Shown piece after piece: positions 63,809 to 64,000 of a stretch of 64,000 nucleotides of DNA; within the stretch, counting starts at the first letter, position 1; the number at the start of each line of letters is the position of its first letter. The notes beneath the pieces were generated by a model. That model worked only from the letters and a program-made list of their open reading frames with translations. It ran no database searches and was not told the DNA's origin. The position numbers and the translations under genes are program-made. This DNA comes from Tragulus kanchil (lineage: Eukaryota > Chordata > Mammalia > Artiodactyla > Tragulidae), in the NCBI GenBank assembly GCA_022376925.1, contig JAIOJX010000006.1, forward strand, positions 54,903,658-54,967,657, in the 5' to 3' direction.

Positions 63809-64000
63809 ATTGTTGTAAAAGTTGCACAGCATTTCACATTATAATGTTCTAAAATTTAACTGTTTCCATACTAATGAACGTTGAGATTATTTCCACTTGG
63901 CTTTCCACTCTGGCTATTATAACATAGCAGTGAACAACTCTCTTAAACATATCATGGAACACTCATTTGTAATATTTCTAGAAAATACATTTCCAGAATA

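Larger units (their letters stand above)
61640..63932 (+). repeat. Tandem near-identical pair 21
   Basis: Copy A 61640-62785, copy B 62786-63932, offset 1146, no filler. Includes the MLT1-like LTR. No internal difference noticed. Confidence 0.95.

Overview
The window is nuclear DNA from a ruminant (cattle, sheep, goat or close kin). The evidence is the interspersed repeats: Bov-tA/BovA SINEs, tRNA-Glu (CHR-type) SINEs of the cetartiodactyl lineage, 3' ends of BovB (RTE) LINEs and artiodactyl L1 tails, over an older mammalian layer of MIR, L2, hAT and Tigger MITEs and MaLR LTRs. The DNA is AT-rich, with small coding exons lost in long introns. There are no operons, CRISPR arrays or prokaryotic features.

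Two protein-coding genes are supported, arranged tail to tail. ZNF215 lies on the + strand (about 7331-25990). It has a SCAN exon, a short linker exon, a KRAB A-box exon, a second linker exon and a terminal exon with four C2H2 fingers in two pairs. The splice phases join through all five exons into a predicted 528-residue protein. ZNF214 lies on the - strand (about 59112-53936). It has a KRAB A-box exon that starts at the initiator Met, and one large terminal exon with nine intact and several decayed C2H2 fingers, giving a predicted 600-residue protein. In human the same pair sits at 11p15.4 in the same relative orientation. Both products should be nuclear, DNA-binding KRAB zinc-finger proteins acting as transcriptional repressors. 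Roughly 28 kb of repeat-rich DNA separates their stop codons.

The most striking property is not a gene. Twenty-one times in 64 kb, a segment of about 1.0-1.2 kb is followed at once, or after 0-47 bp of unrelated filler, by a second near-identical copy in the same orientation. The pairs ignore exon, intron and repeat boundaries. They are essentially identical in the middle and differ mainly at the copy edges, by small indels. They account for roughly 23 kb, about 36% of the window. The simplest reading is a serial assembly artefact: neighbouring contigs of about 2-5 kb were laid end to end without merging their ~1.1 kb overlaps. It duplicates coding exons of both genes (ZNF215 exon 2, KRAB exon and the start of the finger exon; ZNF214 KRAB exon and the 5' part of the finger exon) and creates false exons, a frameshifted exon copy and chimeric ORFs. 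The collapsed locus would be about 40-41 kb.

Other points of interest are a 224-bp GC-rich retroposed insert with a 13-bp perfect target-site duplication and an A-tail at 21276-21499, a 5S rRNA pseudogene (present twice through duplication), and two related LTRs of an endogenous retrovirus, one split by a SINE. There are also several nested transposons, some with readable target-site duplications. I did not find a new functional system.
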